Shown: in pieces, positions 8,028 to 16,574 of the stretch | How the letters are laid out: each line of letters begins with the position of its first letter | How positions within the stretch are numbered: position 1 is the first letter of the stretch | DNA from: Rhodopirellula baltica | GTDB lineage: Bacteria; Planctomycetota; Planctomycetia; Pirellulales; Pirellulaceae | Length of the DNA: 42,086 nucleotides | Assembly (NCBI GenBank): GCA_002901265.1 | Contig: PPHI01000097.1 | Location: 1-42,086 of the forward strand | Direction: 5' to 3' | Notes under the pieces: model-generated | The model's database searches: none | Told to the model about the DNA's origin: nothing | Seen by the model: only the letters and a program-made list of their open reading frames with translations | Position numbers and translations under genes: made by a program

Positions 8028-8302
8028 TCGCCTTGGTAAGGCAGAAGCGCCATGTAGCGAGCGCGTTTGACAGCAGCGGTGACAGCGTGTTGGCTGACCG
8101 CGGTGCAACCGCTCTTGCGGCGACCGACGATACGGCCTTGGCGGTTGATCATTTTCTTGAGCAGTTCAACGTCCTTGTAATCGACATACATCGGACGTGG
8201 TCGCTGGCCATCAACGAAGATTGGATCCTTCTTCTTGGCGCGGGAGCGGACGCGTGAACGTTTGCGGGCTCGGCTACGCGAGCTCATTGGGCGTGGAGGC
8301 AT
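8024..8302 (-). CDS. rpsR: 30S ribosomal protein bS18
   Basis: The C-terminal two thirds is unmistakable S18: YVDYKDVELLKKMINRQGRI, then VGRRKSGCTAVSQHAVTAAV and KRARYMALLPY. S18 binds S6 on the platform of the small subunit. The N-terminus is an unusually basic, low-complexity tail (SSRSRARKRSRVRSRAKKKD). Length is 92 residues, or 87 if Met6 is used. The usual rpsF and ssb partners are not next to it. Instead it is coupled by a 4-bp ATGA overlap to the thioesterase gene. A short frame (8541-8308) ends 5 nt upstream. Confidence 0.92.
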   Translation of the reverse strand: MPPRPMSSRSRARKRSRVRSRAKKKDPIFVDGQRPRPMYVDYKDVELLKKMINRQGRIVGRRKSGCTAVSQHAVTAAVKRARYMALLPYQGE

Positions 8303-9388
8303 TGCTTTTAATAGCTCTCGGGTTGGCGGCGATCGGGCGCGGTCGCAGCACCCTTGTTCGGCATCTTGGCATAACGGCCATAGTATCGAACCTGGGTTGG
8401 CTTTTCGGTGTCAAACCGAAGTGACCGGCAATCAGTCGAATTCGCCACCCGAACCGGGTCGGAATCAAGTGATCCGAGCGGTTTGTTTTCGCAGTCCGAT
8501 TTCGACAGCGAGAGGGGGATTCGACGAAGCTGGCTCGCCAAAGCTGCGACGACGGTCGTTGAGACTGGAGCTTGCCTGGGAAACGGATCCCACGGCGCGG
8601 CTCAGCGACTCGCCTACAAAAAATCTAATGGAGCAGGAGTATGTCGGTCGGTTGAACCGGCCACAAGAGGAAACTATGCGGCAACGAAGCAAATCGCGAG
8701 GAATTACGTGTCAACCGGTGGCAAAGTCAACCGGTCGAGCTTGCGTTGCGTCGTTTACCGAAGCCGCAACGGGCCTTCACCTTCGTCGCAGTCACCTCTG
8801 TCTTAACCGCTGGGGCGTAAAACGCAGCTGCCTATCGACCCCATGTCTGGGTGCCCGCGGTCCGGCCATAAAGGCTTTTGATCGCGGCATCGTGGGGACT
8901 TTCCGCGACAATGCGAAGTCGGAATAAAGCGATGTTGTGTGAGGTTGAAAGCACCTGCTCGGACCTCCGCAAACGCATCAAAGCCGACTGAACGGGAAAA
9001 TGGGCCGCGATCCCATGGCCGTTTCGCGTCGAGGGGCCGATTTGCCCTTCCCGCTAGGCCAATCCTTTGCCATATTCCGCAAAAATTTCCAGCCGCGCCG
9101 GCGAATTACCGATCCTGGTCAAACGAACTCGTTTAATCGAGCCGATCGGATCATCCGATCGTTCACCGGCTTGGCCCCACCCGTTGACCGGTCAGCGACG
9201 GATTTGAACCCGGGTGGTTCCCCAAGTTTGCGAATGTAGGCGTCAAAGGCTGATCGCCATCATTTCCACTCAAATCACTGCAAACTCAATCGCAGCTCGA
9301 TAGACACGAAAACATTCAACCCCCGACCAACGACTGCGGCAGTTGCCGTGTTATCTCCCGGTCGGTTGCCAATGCTAGGTAAAAAAAG
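8303..9388. other. 1.1-kb divergent spacer between rpsR and fusA, no confident gene
   Basis: This stretch must hold the promoters of rpsR (minus) and fusA (plus). Frames present have no recognisable product. One minus-strand frame, 8541-8308, ends 5 nt before rpsR and its last residues (TQVRYYGRYAKMPNKGAA) look somewhat protein-like, so a small unrecognised gene is possible. A direct repeat GTCAACCGGT occurs at 8710-8719 and 8726-8735. I looked for RNase P, SRP and 6S RNA signatures and found only weak fragments. Confidence 0.5.
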
Positions 9389-11470
9389 ATGAAACTGGAG
9401 AACGTACGAAACATCGGGATCAGCGCACACATTGACTCGGGTAAGACCACCCTTAGTGAGCGAATCCTGTTCTACGCTGGCCGAATCCACAAGATCGAAG
9501 ACGTTCGCGGCGGCGGCGACGGCGCGACGATGGACCATATGGAACTGGAAAAAGAGCGTGGGATCACGATCACCAGTGCCGCAACCAGCCTGAAGTGGAA
9601 AGGCAAGAGCATCAACCTGATCGACACCCCCGGCCACGTCGACTTTACCGTCGAAGTGGAACGCAGTCTTCGCGTTCTTGACGGTGCGGTCCTGGTTCTT
9701 TGCAGTGTCGGTGGTGTTCAAAGCCAATCGATCACCGTCGACCGCCAGATGAAACGCTACCAAGTTCCACGCTTGGCGTTCATCAACAAGATGGACCGTA
9801 CCGGTGCAAACCCCTTCAAGGTTGTCGAGCAACTGCGTGAAAAGCTGGGCGCCGAAGCGTTCCTGATGCAGTACCCGATCGGCAAAGAAGAGCACTTCGA
9901 AGGCGTCGTCGACTTGATCGAAATGAAGTCGTATCGCCACGCCGGTTCTGAAGGTCAAGACATCGTCGTCGGCGAAGTCCCTGAGGACATCAAAGACGAG
10001 TGTGAAGAGCAACGCGTCCACATGCTCGAACAGTTGTCGATGTACAACGACGAGATGATGGAACTGTTGTTGAGCGAAGAAGAAGTTCCTAAGGAAATGA
10101 TCTACAAGGTCACCCGTGACGCCGTCCTCGGCGGAGCGACTCCTGTTTACATGGGAACGGCGTTCAAGAACAAAGGCGTTCAACCGTTGCTGGACGCAGT
10201 CAACCGTTACCTGCCAAGCCCTCTGGATCGTGAAATCTACGGACGCGACCCTCAGGACGAAGAAAAGCGAATCGAACTGAAACCCGATCCAGACGCACCG
10301 TTCGTCGGCATGGGCTTCAAGATCGTTGACGATCCGTTCGGCCAGCTGACCTTCATGCGTATTTACCAAGGCAAGATCGAGAAAGGCGGCACCTACGTTA
10401 ACCAACGTACCGGCCGCAGCGAACGATTCAGCCGTATCGTCCGAATGCACAGTGACAAACGCGAAGAAATCGATTCGGCAGAAGCCGGCGATATTATCGC
10501 TGTCATGGGAATCGACTCGGCGAGTGGTGATACCTACGGTGCGACCCGTGACCAGTGCACACTGGAATCGATGTTCGTCCCAGACCCCGTTATCAAAATC
10601 GCCGTGGCTCCCAAAAGCCGTGGCGACGGCGACAAGATGGGCAAGGCACTGCAACGGTTCCGCAAGGAAGACCCAACGTTCCGCGTGATGACCGATGAAG
10701 AGACCAACGAAATCCTGATCAGCGGGATGGGTGAGCTTCACCTGGAAGTTTACATCGAACGAATTCGCCGCGAATACGACGTCGAAATCGAAGTCGGAGC
10801 ACCAAAGGTAAGCTACCGCGAAAGCCCAACCAAACCCGTCGAGTTCAACTACAAGCACAAGAAGCAAACCGGTGGTAGCGGTCAATACGCTCACATCGTC
10901 GGTAAGCTCAGTCCGCTGGAATCGATCAGCGAAGACAGCTTTGAATTCGAAGATCACGTCGTCGGTGGACGTATTCCTAAGCAATATATCCCTGCGATCG
11001 AAAAAGGCTTCCGCGACATCCTGGGCAAAGGCCCCTTGGCCGAGTACCCCGTGGTGGGAACCCGAATCGACCTGCAAGACGGCTCGTTCCACGAAGTCGA
11101 CTCGTCGGAAAAGGCGTTCTACACCGCAGCTCAAGGCTGCTTCCGTGAGTACTTCAAGCAAGCCTCACCAAAGCTGCTCGAGCCGATCATGAAGGTCGAA
11201 ATTGAGTGCCCTGAAGATTTCCAAGGTACCGTCGTCGGTGACGTGATTCGCCGCCGGGGTATCATGAGCAGCAACGACAGCGTTGATGGCAACAGCATCA
11301 TCATCGCCGAAGTGCCGCTTGCAGAAACCTTCGGTTACGCGACCGACCTGCGAAGCATGACGCAAGGTCAAGGGACGTTCACGATGGAACTGGCAACCTA
11401 CCGCGAAGTTCCTTCAAACATCCAATCGGACATCATCGAAGCAAAACGCAAAGAGAAAGAAGGCAAGTAA
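9389..11470 (+). CDS. fusA: Elongation factor G, spdEFG1/mtEFG1-like type
   Basis: This is a full-length 693-residue translational GTPase that drives tRNA-mRNA translocation on the ribosome. G-motifs: P-loop AHIDSGKT (13-20), RGIT switch I (57-60), DTPGH (79-83) and NKMD (133-136). Domains II-V follow, including KKQTGGSGQYAHI in domain IV and GYATDLRSMTQGQGTF in domain V. The P-loop has Ser17 (AHIDSGKT) where classical EF-G has Ala (AHIDAGKT). Together with ISAHID and VQSQSITVDRQMKRY this matches the spirochaete/planctomycete/delta spdEFG1 group, related to mitochondrial EFG1. It is not in a str operon (no rpsL, rpsG or tuf nearby). ATG at 9389 follows AGGTAAAAAAAG. Confidence 0.95.
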   Translation: MKLENVRNIGISAHIDSGKTTLSERILFYAGRIHKIEDVRGGGDGATMDHMELEKERGITITSAATSLKWKGKSINLIDTPGHVDFTVEVERSLRVLDGAVLVLCSVGGVQSQSITVDRQMKRYQVPRLAFINKMDRTGANPFKVVEQLREKLGAEAFLMQYPIGKEEHFEGVVDLIEMKSYRHAGSEGQDIVVGEVPEDIKDECEEQRVHMLEQLSMYNDEMMELLLSEEEVPKEMIYKVTRDAVLGGATPVYMGTAFKNKGVQPLLDAVNRYLPSPLDREIYGRDPQDEEKRIELKPDPDAPFVGMGFKIVDDPFGQLTFMRIYQGKIEKGGTYVNQRTGRSERFSRIVRMHSDKREEIDSAEAGDIIAVMGIDSASGDTYGATRDQCTLESMFVPDPVIKIAVAPKSRGDGDKMGKALQRFRKEDPTFRVMTDEETNEILISGMGELHLEVYIERIRREYDVEIEVGAPKVSYRESPTKPVEFNYKHKKQTGGSGQYAHIVGKLSPLESISEDSFEFEDHVVGGRIPKQYIPAIEKGFRDILGKGPLAEYPVVGTRIDLQDGSFHEVDSSEKAFYTAAQGCFREYFKQASPKLLEPIMKVEIECPEDFQGTVVGDVIRRRGIMSSNDSVDGNSIIIAEVPLAETFGYATDLRSMTQGQGTFTMELATYREVPSNIQSDIIEAKRKEKEGK

Positions 11471-11503
11471 TCGCCGTTCGCTCCAAGCGTTTAAATCAAA
11501 ACG

Positions 11504-11541
11504 AAATCCCTCGCCGGCAGCTGCTGGCGAGGGATTTTTTT
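11504..11541 (+). terminator. Rho-independent terminator of fusA
   Basis: A 12-bp perfect stem AAATCCCTCGCC / GGCGAGGGATTT with a 10-nt loop is followed by T7. It lies 33 bp after the fusA stop codon. Confidence 0.9.
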
Positions 11542-11553
11542 GTTGAGTTCACG

Positions 11554-12036
11554 TTGCTGGAGTCTCGCCTTTAGGCGATTTTCGGTTCTCGGCTTGCGGC
11601 GATGGTGCAGGCGAAAGACCAGTACCATTCAACCGCTGGCTATCGCCTATGCGGCTTATGAGTGCGAGCAAGCATTGCGAAGCCCAAAGCAGGGACTCAT
11701 CGCTTCGTCCACTACCGGGCTGGAGTCTAGCCTTTAGGCGATTTATGGTTCTCTGCTTGCGGCGGTGATGCCGCGAGCAGAACAAGATCATTCAACCGCT
11801 GGCTATCGCCAATGCGGCTCATGAGAGCGAGCAAGCTCGGGCGCCAGGGCAGGGACTCATTGCTTCGTCCACTACGTTGCTGGAGCCTAGCCTTTAGACG
11901 ATTCCCCGTTCTCAGCTTGCGGCGATGGTGCCGCGAGCTGAACAAAATCATTCAACCGCTGGCTATCGCCAATGCGGCTTATGAGTGTGAGCAAGCTCGG
12001 ATGCTAGAGCGGGGACTCATCGCTTCGTCCACTACG
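11554..12036 (-). repeat. Three tandem ~160-bp intergenic repeat units
   Basis: Units start at about 11556, 11719 and 11879. Each has, on the plus strand, a left arm GCTGGAGTCTAGCCTTTAGG followed by CGATTTTCGG, a variable middle, a right arm AACCGCTGGCTATCGCCAAT then GCGGCT, and an end GGACTCATCGCTTCGTCCAC followed by TAC. Arms are imperfect inverted repeats (AGCC/GGCT, GGCGAT/ATCGCC, CGG/CCG). Read on the minus strand the array begins GTAGTGGACGAAGCG, 8 nt after the hflC stop codon, so it is the hflC 3' region. Same family as at 28.3, 36.7 and 41.9 kb. Confidence 0.85.
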
Positions 12037-12043
12037 GGGGAGA

Positions 12044-13006
12044 TCAATCCTCTGGATTGATGCTCTTGAGGAACTTGAAGATATCGCTATCGGTCGTCAG
12101 CACCAAAGTACTGTCGCCACCTAACATTTCTTCATAAGTCTCCATCGTCTTGATGAACTGATAGAACGAGACCGCTTGCTGGTCTTGGTTGTAAGCCGAC
12201 GCATAGATCTCGGTCGCCTTCGCGTCCGCCTCACCACGAATCTCCTGAACGCGTTTATACGCTTCCGATTCGATCTCCAGCAGATCACGTTCTTTGCGAC
12301 CGATAATCTTCGCTGCTTCACCAGCACCTTCGCTGCGGAATCGCTCGGCAATCTGCTGACGCTCGCTGATCATACGGGCGTAGATCCGCTGCTGGACATT
12401 GTCGTTGTAGTTGATTCGCTTGAAACGAACGTCTAACAACTCGATCCCAAAGTCGACCAGCTTCTCCGCAGACTTTTCAAAGATCTCCTGCTCGATTTTT
12501 GCCCGGCCTTTCGTGATCGGATACAGCGTCCCAGCACTGCCCGGGCCATCAATGATCGCGGTGTCCTGCAGTGGAACACGATCCTTTGTCGTCCGAACTA
12601 ACTCGATCAACTCGTGCTTCGCGATCGCGTTGCGGGTCTCACTTCCCAAAATGTCATCGAGTCGGGACAGAGCACTACGCTCGTCACGCAGACGTAGAAA
12701 GTACTGCTTCGCATCGTGAATCCGCCAACGACCGAACGTATCCACAACAATGTAGGTCTTGTCTTTCGTCGGCATTTCATTGGGGCGACCGTCCCATTCC
12801 AGAATACGCTTTTCAAACGACGTCGCCTCTTGAATGAACGGCAATTTGAAATGCAAACCGCTATTGGTAATGGGCTCGCCGATCGGTTTACCGAACTGCG
12901 TCACGATCACCTGTTCGGTTTCACTGACGGTGTACGAGCAAGAGAACAAGATGAACGCGATAGCCAACGCGAACAATCCGACAAGTGCAATTGGTAGCTG
13001 CTTCAC
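12044..13006 (-). CDS. hflC: HflC, band-7/SPFH membrane protease regulator
   Basis: This is a 320-residue SPFH protein: an N-terminal membrane anchor (LVGLFALAIAFILFSCSY, about 9-26), then the band-7 domain beginning VSETEQVIVTQFGKPIGEPI, with the HflC-typical LEWDGRPNEMPTKDK. A long charged coiled-coil follows at about 200-275, rich in Glu, Arg and Ala (AERFRSEGAGEAAKIIGRKE). HflC pairs with HflK in a large cage around the FtsH protease, bulk facing the periplasm, and modulates FtsH. The start overlaps the hflK stop by ATGA (13003-13006), so the two are translationally coupled. A repeat array follows the stop. Confidence 0.92.
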   Translation of the reverse strand: MKQLPIALVGLFALAIAFILFSCSYTVSETEQVIVTQFGKPIGEPITNSGLHFKLPFIQEATSFEKRILEWDGRPNEMPTKDKTYIVVDTFGRWRIHDAKQYFLRLRDERSALSRLDDILGSETRNAIAKHELIELVRTTKDRVPLQDTAIIDGPGSAGTLYPITKGRAKIEQEIFEKSAEKLVDFGIELLDVRFKRINYNDNVQQRIYARMISERQQIAERFRSEGAGEAAKIIGRKERDLLEIESEAYKRVQEIRGEADAKATEIYASAYNQDQQAVSFYQFIKTMETYEEMLGGDSTLVLTTDSDIFKFLKSINPED

Positions 13007-13977
13007 CGAACGGCTCCTCCAGTCAATGGCAACAAGGGCAGGATCTGTTTGGCCCCGTCATCGAGAATAATTTTCTTTCCTAGCGACGGCACCACCTGAC
13101 GCATCGTTTCGATGTAGATCCGCTGCTTGGTGACCTCCGGTGCTTTGACATACTCTTTTAGGACCGCATTGAATCGCGCGACGTCCCCCTCAGCTTCGTT
13201 GACTCGCTTCGTCGCATAGCCTTCGGCACCCTGAATTTTTTGCTCCGCTTGCCCACGCGCCCGGGGAACTTCTTTGTTGTATTCACCGTTGGCGACGTTG
13301 ATCATCTGCTCGCGTTCCTGCTGTGCCTGATTGACCTCGTTGAACGATGGCTGGACTGGTCCCGGCGGGTTGACGTTCTTGAGTTGCACTTGATCGATCG
13401 CCAAGCCCAACTCGTATCGGTTGACCAGCTCCTGAAGTTGTGCGAGCGCGTCGACTTCGATCTCTTGCCGGCCAACAGTAATGACCTCATCCACGGTGCG
13501 ATCACCGACGACCGTTCGCATCACCGACTCGGACAAGTCTCGCAGAGTGCGGCCCGGATCCCGAACCTTGAACAGATACATCTGCGGTTCTTGAATGCGA
13601 TACTGAATCACCCATTCCACCGATGCAGTATTCAAGTCACCGGTAACCATGTTGCGTTCTTCTTTCTGCTCGCCCGAATACTGCGTTGGGTTGGTCGATC
13701 CGGGAGTCCCAAAACCGAACTCCTGCTTCAACTGCCGCTTGATCGGAACGATCTCAACCTTGTCGATTCCAAGCGGAAGCTTAAATCGCAAGCCCGGTTC
13801 GGTATTGCCGACATACCGCCCAAAACGCAAAACGACGCCCTGAGATTCGGCCTGGACGGTGTAAAAACTGGTCGATAACAGGAACAAAATGATGATCGCC
13901 GGAACCACCCAAACGACATAGGGCCGCAGGTGGTTGAGATCAGGCAACTGGATCCCGTCGGATTCAGGTTGGTTCAT
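13003..13977 (-). CDS. hflK: HflK, band-7/SPFH membrane protease regulator
   Basis: This is a 324-residue protein with a short cytoplasmic N-terminus, one membrane helix at about 19-38 (PYVVWVVPAIIILFLLSTSF) and a band-7 domain starting YTVQAESQGVVLRFGRYVGN. HflK signatures include GDLNTASVEWVIQYRI and LKNVNPPGPVQPSFNEVNQA. Coiled coil at about 215-275. It forms the HflK/HflC complex that surrounds FtsH. It is the first gene of the hflKC pair; the upstream 360 bp to the tmRNA is a divergent spacer that should hold its promoter. Confidence 0.92.
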   Translation of the reverse strand: MNQPESDGIQLPDLNHLRPYVVWVVPAIIILFLLSTSFYTVQAESQGVVLRFGRYVGNTEPGLRFKLPLGIDKVEIVPIKRQLKQEFGFGTPGSTNPTQYSGEQKEERNMVTGDLNTASVEWVIQYRIQEPQMYLFKVRDPGRTLRDLSESVMRTVVGDRTVDEVITVGRQEIEVDALAQLQELVNRYELGLAIDQVQLKNVNPPGPVQPSFNEVNQAQQEREQMINVANGEYNKEVPRARGQAEQKIQGAEGYATKRVNEAEGDVARFNAVLKEYVKAPEVTKQRIYIETMRQVVPSLGKKIILDDGAKQILPLLPLTGGAVR

Positions 13978-14267
13978 GATCGAGTCTGAACTCCGAGAGT
14001 TTTAAAAAGTGATTTCTGGGGAAACGTCCCCTCTTGGCATGAAAACATTGGTTTCCGGGCCGATGAATCGGCGAGATTTTTTGCTGGTGCCACCAAAACA
14101 CAGCTTCATTCATGCTGCGCCCCGCAATGCTGGCACGAACGGCCATCTCGCAAATTCGTCAGAATCGGAGCGTGAACCTCCTTGCCCGCCGAACTGTCGT
14201 AGAAGTTTGCTGGGATGCAAAAGGCGAACCACCAGGCTTGCCGAAGCTACCCTGACGCGACATTACC

Positions 14268-14295
14268 TTGCCATCGCCGAGCTGGCTCGTAGAAT
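14268..14295 (+). promoter_or_regulatory. Candidate sigma70 promoter of ssrA
   Basis: TTGCCA (14268-14273) and TAGAAT (14290-14295) are separated by 16 bp and lie about 40 bp before the mature tmRNA 5' end, leaving a short leader to be removed by RNase P. Assigned by pattern only. Confidence 0.4.
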
Positions 14296-14337
14296 GGAGT
14301 GGCTGGAAAGAGCGATCTTTCGGGCAACTTTCCGATC

Positions 14338-14708
<371 letters not shown>

Positions 14709-14711
14709 TCT

Positions 14712-14750
14712 AAAAAAGCCAGCTTGCGAATCTCGCACGCTGGCTTTTTT
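14712..14750 (+). terminator. Rho-independent terminator of ssrA
   Basis: Stem AAAAAAGCCAGC / GCTGGCTTTTTT with an inner TGCGA/TCGCA extension begins four bases after the tmRNA and ends in T6. Confidence 0.9.
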
Positions 14751-14905
14751 CGTTGGGCTGGGTTTTTCGCAGGGCTGGCTTTTTCGCTAAGGCATGTCGA
14801 CGCCCGGCCAGCGCACACCCTCACTGCGAAATGACCAATCGAAGCCCCTGCACTCCCAATCACGTTGCGAAGGGTTCCCAACCACGCTGCAAAGGCAAGC
14901 AGACG

Positions 14906-16309
14906 CTAGAACTGGATCTGGTACTTCTCAGTCATCGCGCGTCGTACTTCGGCGGTCATTTTGTCAATCTGACTCAAGGCTCCGCGATAATTCCCGTACG
15001 CGTTCCCCCTAGCCATCGCATCGGTGACGCGTTGATAGTCGACACTGCTGTTTGAATTGTAGTAGCCGTATCCATCGTTGTAGTAACCACTGTCCAAGCT
15101 CTGTGATGCCTTGACCTTGCCAGCCTGAATGTTGGTCTGCCTGACGCTCAATGCATTTCCACGAAGCAAGGTGGCCACGTCTACTCCAAACTGGATCATC
15201 TCCGGATCCACGTTCAAGGTTGGCAGCTCATCAATTTGACGGGCTCGCTTGTCATTCCAGCTAGCCATCGCACCGGTCGTTTGCGACTTGTGATCCCGCG
15301 TCCGCTCGACGATCGCATTGACTTCATCGAAGTAATGCTTCGACTGATAAGCAACCTGCTTCTCCTCGCCCCCTTCCAACGTCACCCTTCCGGCGGCGCG
15401 TTCCGCTTGGCTTTGCACACTGAAGACGCTCATCAATCCGCTCAATGTCGATTGCGTGATTGGACCTTGAAGCGACAGCGTGTTGTCTTCCACGGCGACT
15501 TTCCATGACTTCACCTCAGCAGCTGACAATCCGTTTTTCTCCAGAATCTCAGCAAGCATTTCGGCTGCAATCGGCTTTAAAGATGCCGGTGAGTTTTGGA
15601 ACTGGAACTTCACGATGCACTGCTGCAAACTTTTCCGTCCAACGATCACACTGACGCCCTGAATCGACGCCAGTACCTTTGCCACGGATTCAGGTGAATT
15701 GGACTTTAGCGATTCGATACTCTGCAACCGCGTTGCCAAAGAGACGGGCGACAAGACGTTCCTAAGCTCAATCGCCATCATGAAAGACAAGTACGCCTCA
15801 GGCTGATTGGCTTGTGAGTTGAGAAACGGGGTGTACTGGATGTTCATGGTTGGAGTAAGCCAACCGGCCAAGAAAGCACGATCTGTCGGGCGCAGAATCC
15901 CCAATCGCTCTGGATGCTCCGTTCCGGGAACGAAATAAGTTTGATGCGGTGCGTGAATCACCTGCTGGCTTTCGACCGTGTCGACGTACCCACCCAACGA
16001 ATCGGCAAGCCGCTCGGAATCAACAGGGCGTTTCAGGACCGCATAGCCGGCCTCCCATTTCGGCCGCATTTCGGCGAGTTCTAAATCAGCGATGAACCAC
16101 ACCTCATCGACTGTCGAAGTGACCCGACTCGAAAACCCGGCATCCTCCATCAACTTATTTAGTGACGGGACGTTGATGTATCCAATCGCGTTCGCCTTTG
16201 CCGGGGAGCGATCCAGCAACAACGAAATCTTCTCTTTCTCTTGCCCAAGACATGGAGCGGTTGAGACCACAAATAAAATCGCCGCATTGATCAAAGTTCG
16301 CATTCGCAT
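14906..16309 (-). CDS. Exported protein of unknown function
   Basis: From the Met at 16309 the protein is 467 residues, opening with MRMRTLINAAILFVVSTAPC and LGQ, a normal signal peptide with probable cleavage after Gly-Gln. The frame stays open for 38 more upstream residues, including another hydrophobic run, so the start is uncertain. The mature part (LLLDRSPAKANAIGYINVPS, then alternating beta/alpha pattern) has no motif I know; the tail is Tyr/Asn/Gly-rich (DSGYYNDGYGYYNSNSSVDY). It is convergent with ssrA and divergent from the DcaP-like porin. Planctomycetes have many such exported proteins of about 500 residues; role unknown. Confidence 0.7.
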   Translation of the reverse strand: MRMRTLINAAILFVVSTAPCLGQEKEKISLLLDRSPAKANAIGYINVPSLNKLMEDAGFSSRVTSTVDEVWFIADLELAEMRPKWEAGYAVLKRPVDSERLADSLGGYVDTVESQQVIHAPHQTYFVPGTEHPERLGILRPTDRAFLAGWLTPTMNIQYTPFLNSQANQPEAYLSFMMAIELRNVLSPVSLATRLQSIESLKSNSPESVAKVLASIQGVSVIVGRKSLQQCIVKFQFQNSPASLKPIAAEMLAEILEKNGLSAAEVKSWKVAVEDNTLSLQGPITQSTLSGLMSVFSVQSQAERAAGRVTLEGGEEKQVAYQSKHYFDEVNAIVERTRDHKSQTTGAMASWNDKRARQIDELPTLNVDPEMIQFGVDVATLLRGNALSVRQTNIQAGKVKASQSLDSGYYNDGYGYYNSNSSVDYQRVTDAMARGNAYGNYRGALSQIDKMTAEVRRAMTEKYQIQF

Positions 16310-16574
16310 TTGTACAGTCGCTTCAGCCGTGGTTAAAACAATCTCGCGGAGCAGCAAACAAGAAAGCGCAAGCAATACATCCCTCCGCATAGAGAGCATC
16401 AGTATAGCCAGCAATTTAATCATAGCGCCTCGCCTGCGACTGGCTAATCACCGCTCAAAACTGCATTAAACGGCAAAACCATCGATGAAACTGAAGTCCT
16501 ACCACCTCGTCGGCCGAAATCGCTAAAGTTCTCTGACACTAAAATCTCAGTGTTTCGTCATTTTCAGCGGGCAA

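Noticed and set aside
8896..8904. GGAAAGTCC on the minus strand, followed by a CGTTGCG/CGCAACG hairpin, recalling RNase P RNA
   Set aside because: The conserved 3' part (ACAGAACCCGGCTTA-like) and the P1-P4 pairing could not be found downstream; an isolated nonamer is not enough.
8235..8927. Plus-strand frame of 230 residues upstream of fusA
   Set aside because: It starts antisense inside rpsR and its product is Arg/Ser-rich with no motif; no support beyond being open.
9197..9211. GGGTTCAAATCCGTC on the minus strand, like a tRNA T-arm
   Set aside because: The flanks do not pair as a T-stem and no acceptor, D or anticodon arms fit around it.
9275..11161. Long minus-strand frame of 628 residues across fusA
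   Set aside because: It is antisense to a certain EF-G gene, Phe/Val/Asp-rich in the way mirrored codon bias produces, and has no family resemblance or ribosome site.
11693..12035. GGACGAA and GATGAGTCC in the repeat units, words found in hammerhead ribozymes
   Set aside because: They occur in swapped order only two bases apart, the CTGATGA core is incomplete (CGATGAG), and no cleavage-site GTH with stem III is evident.
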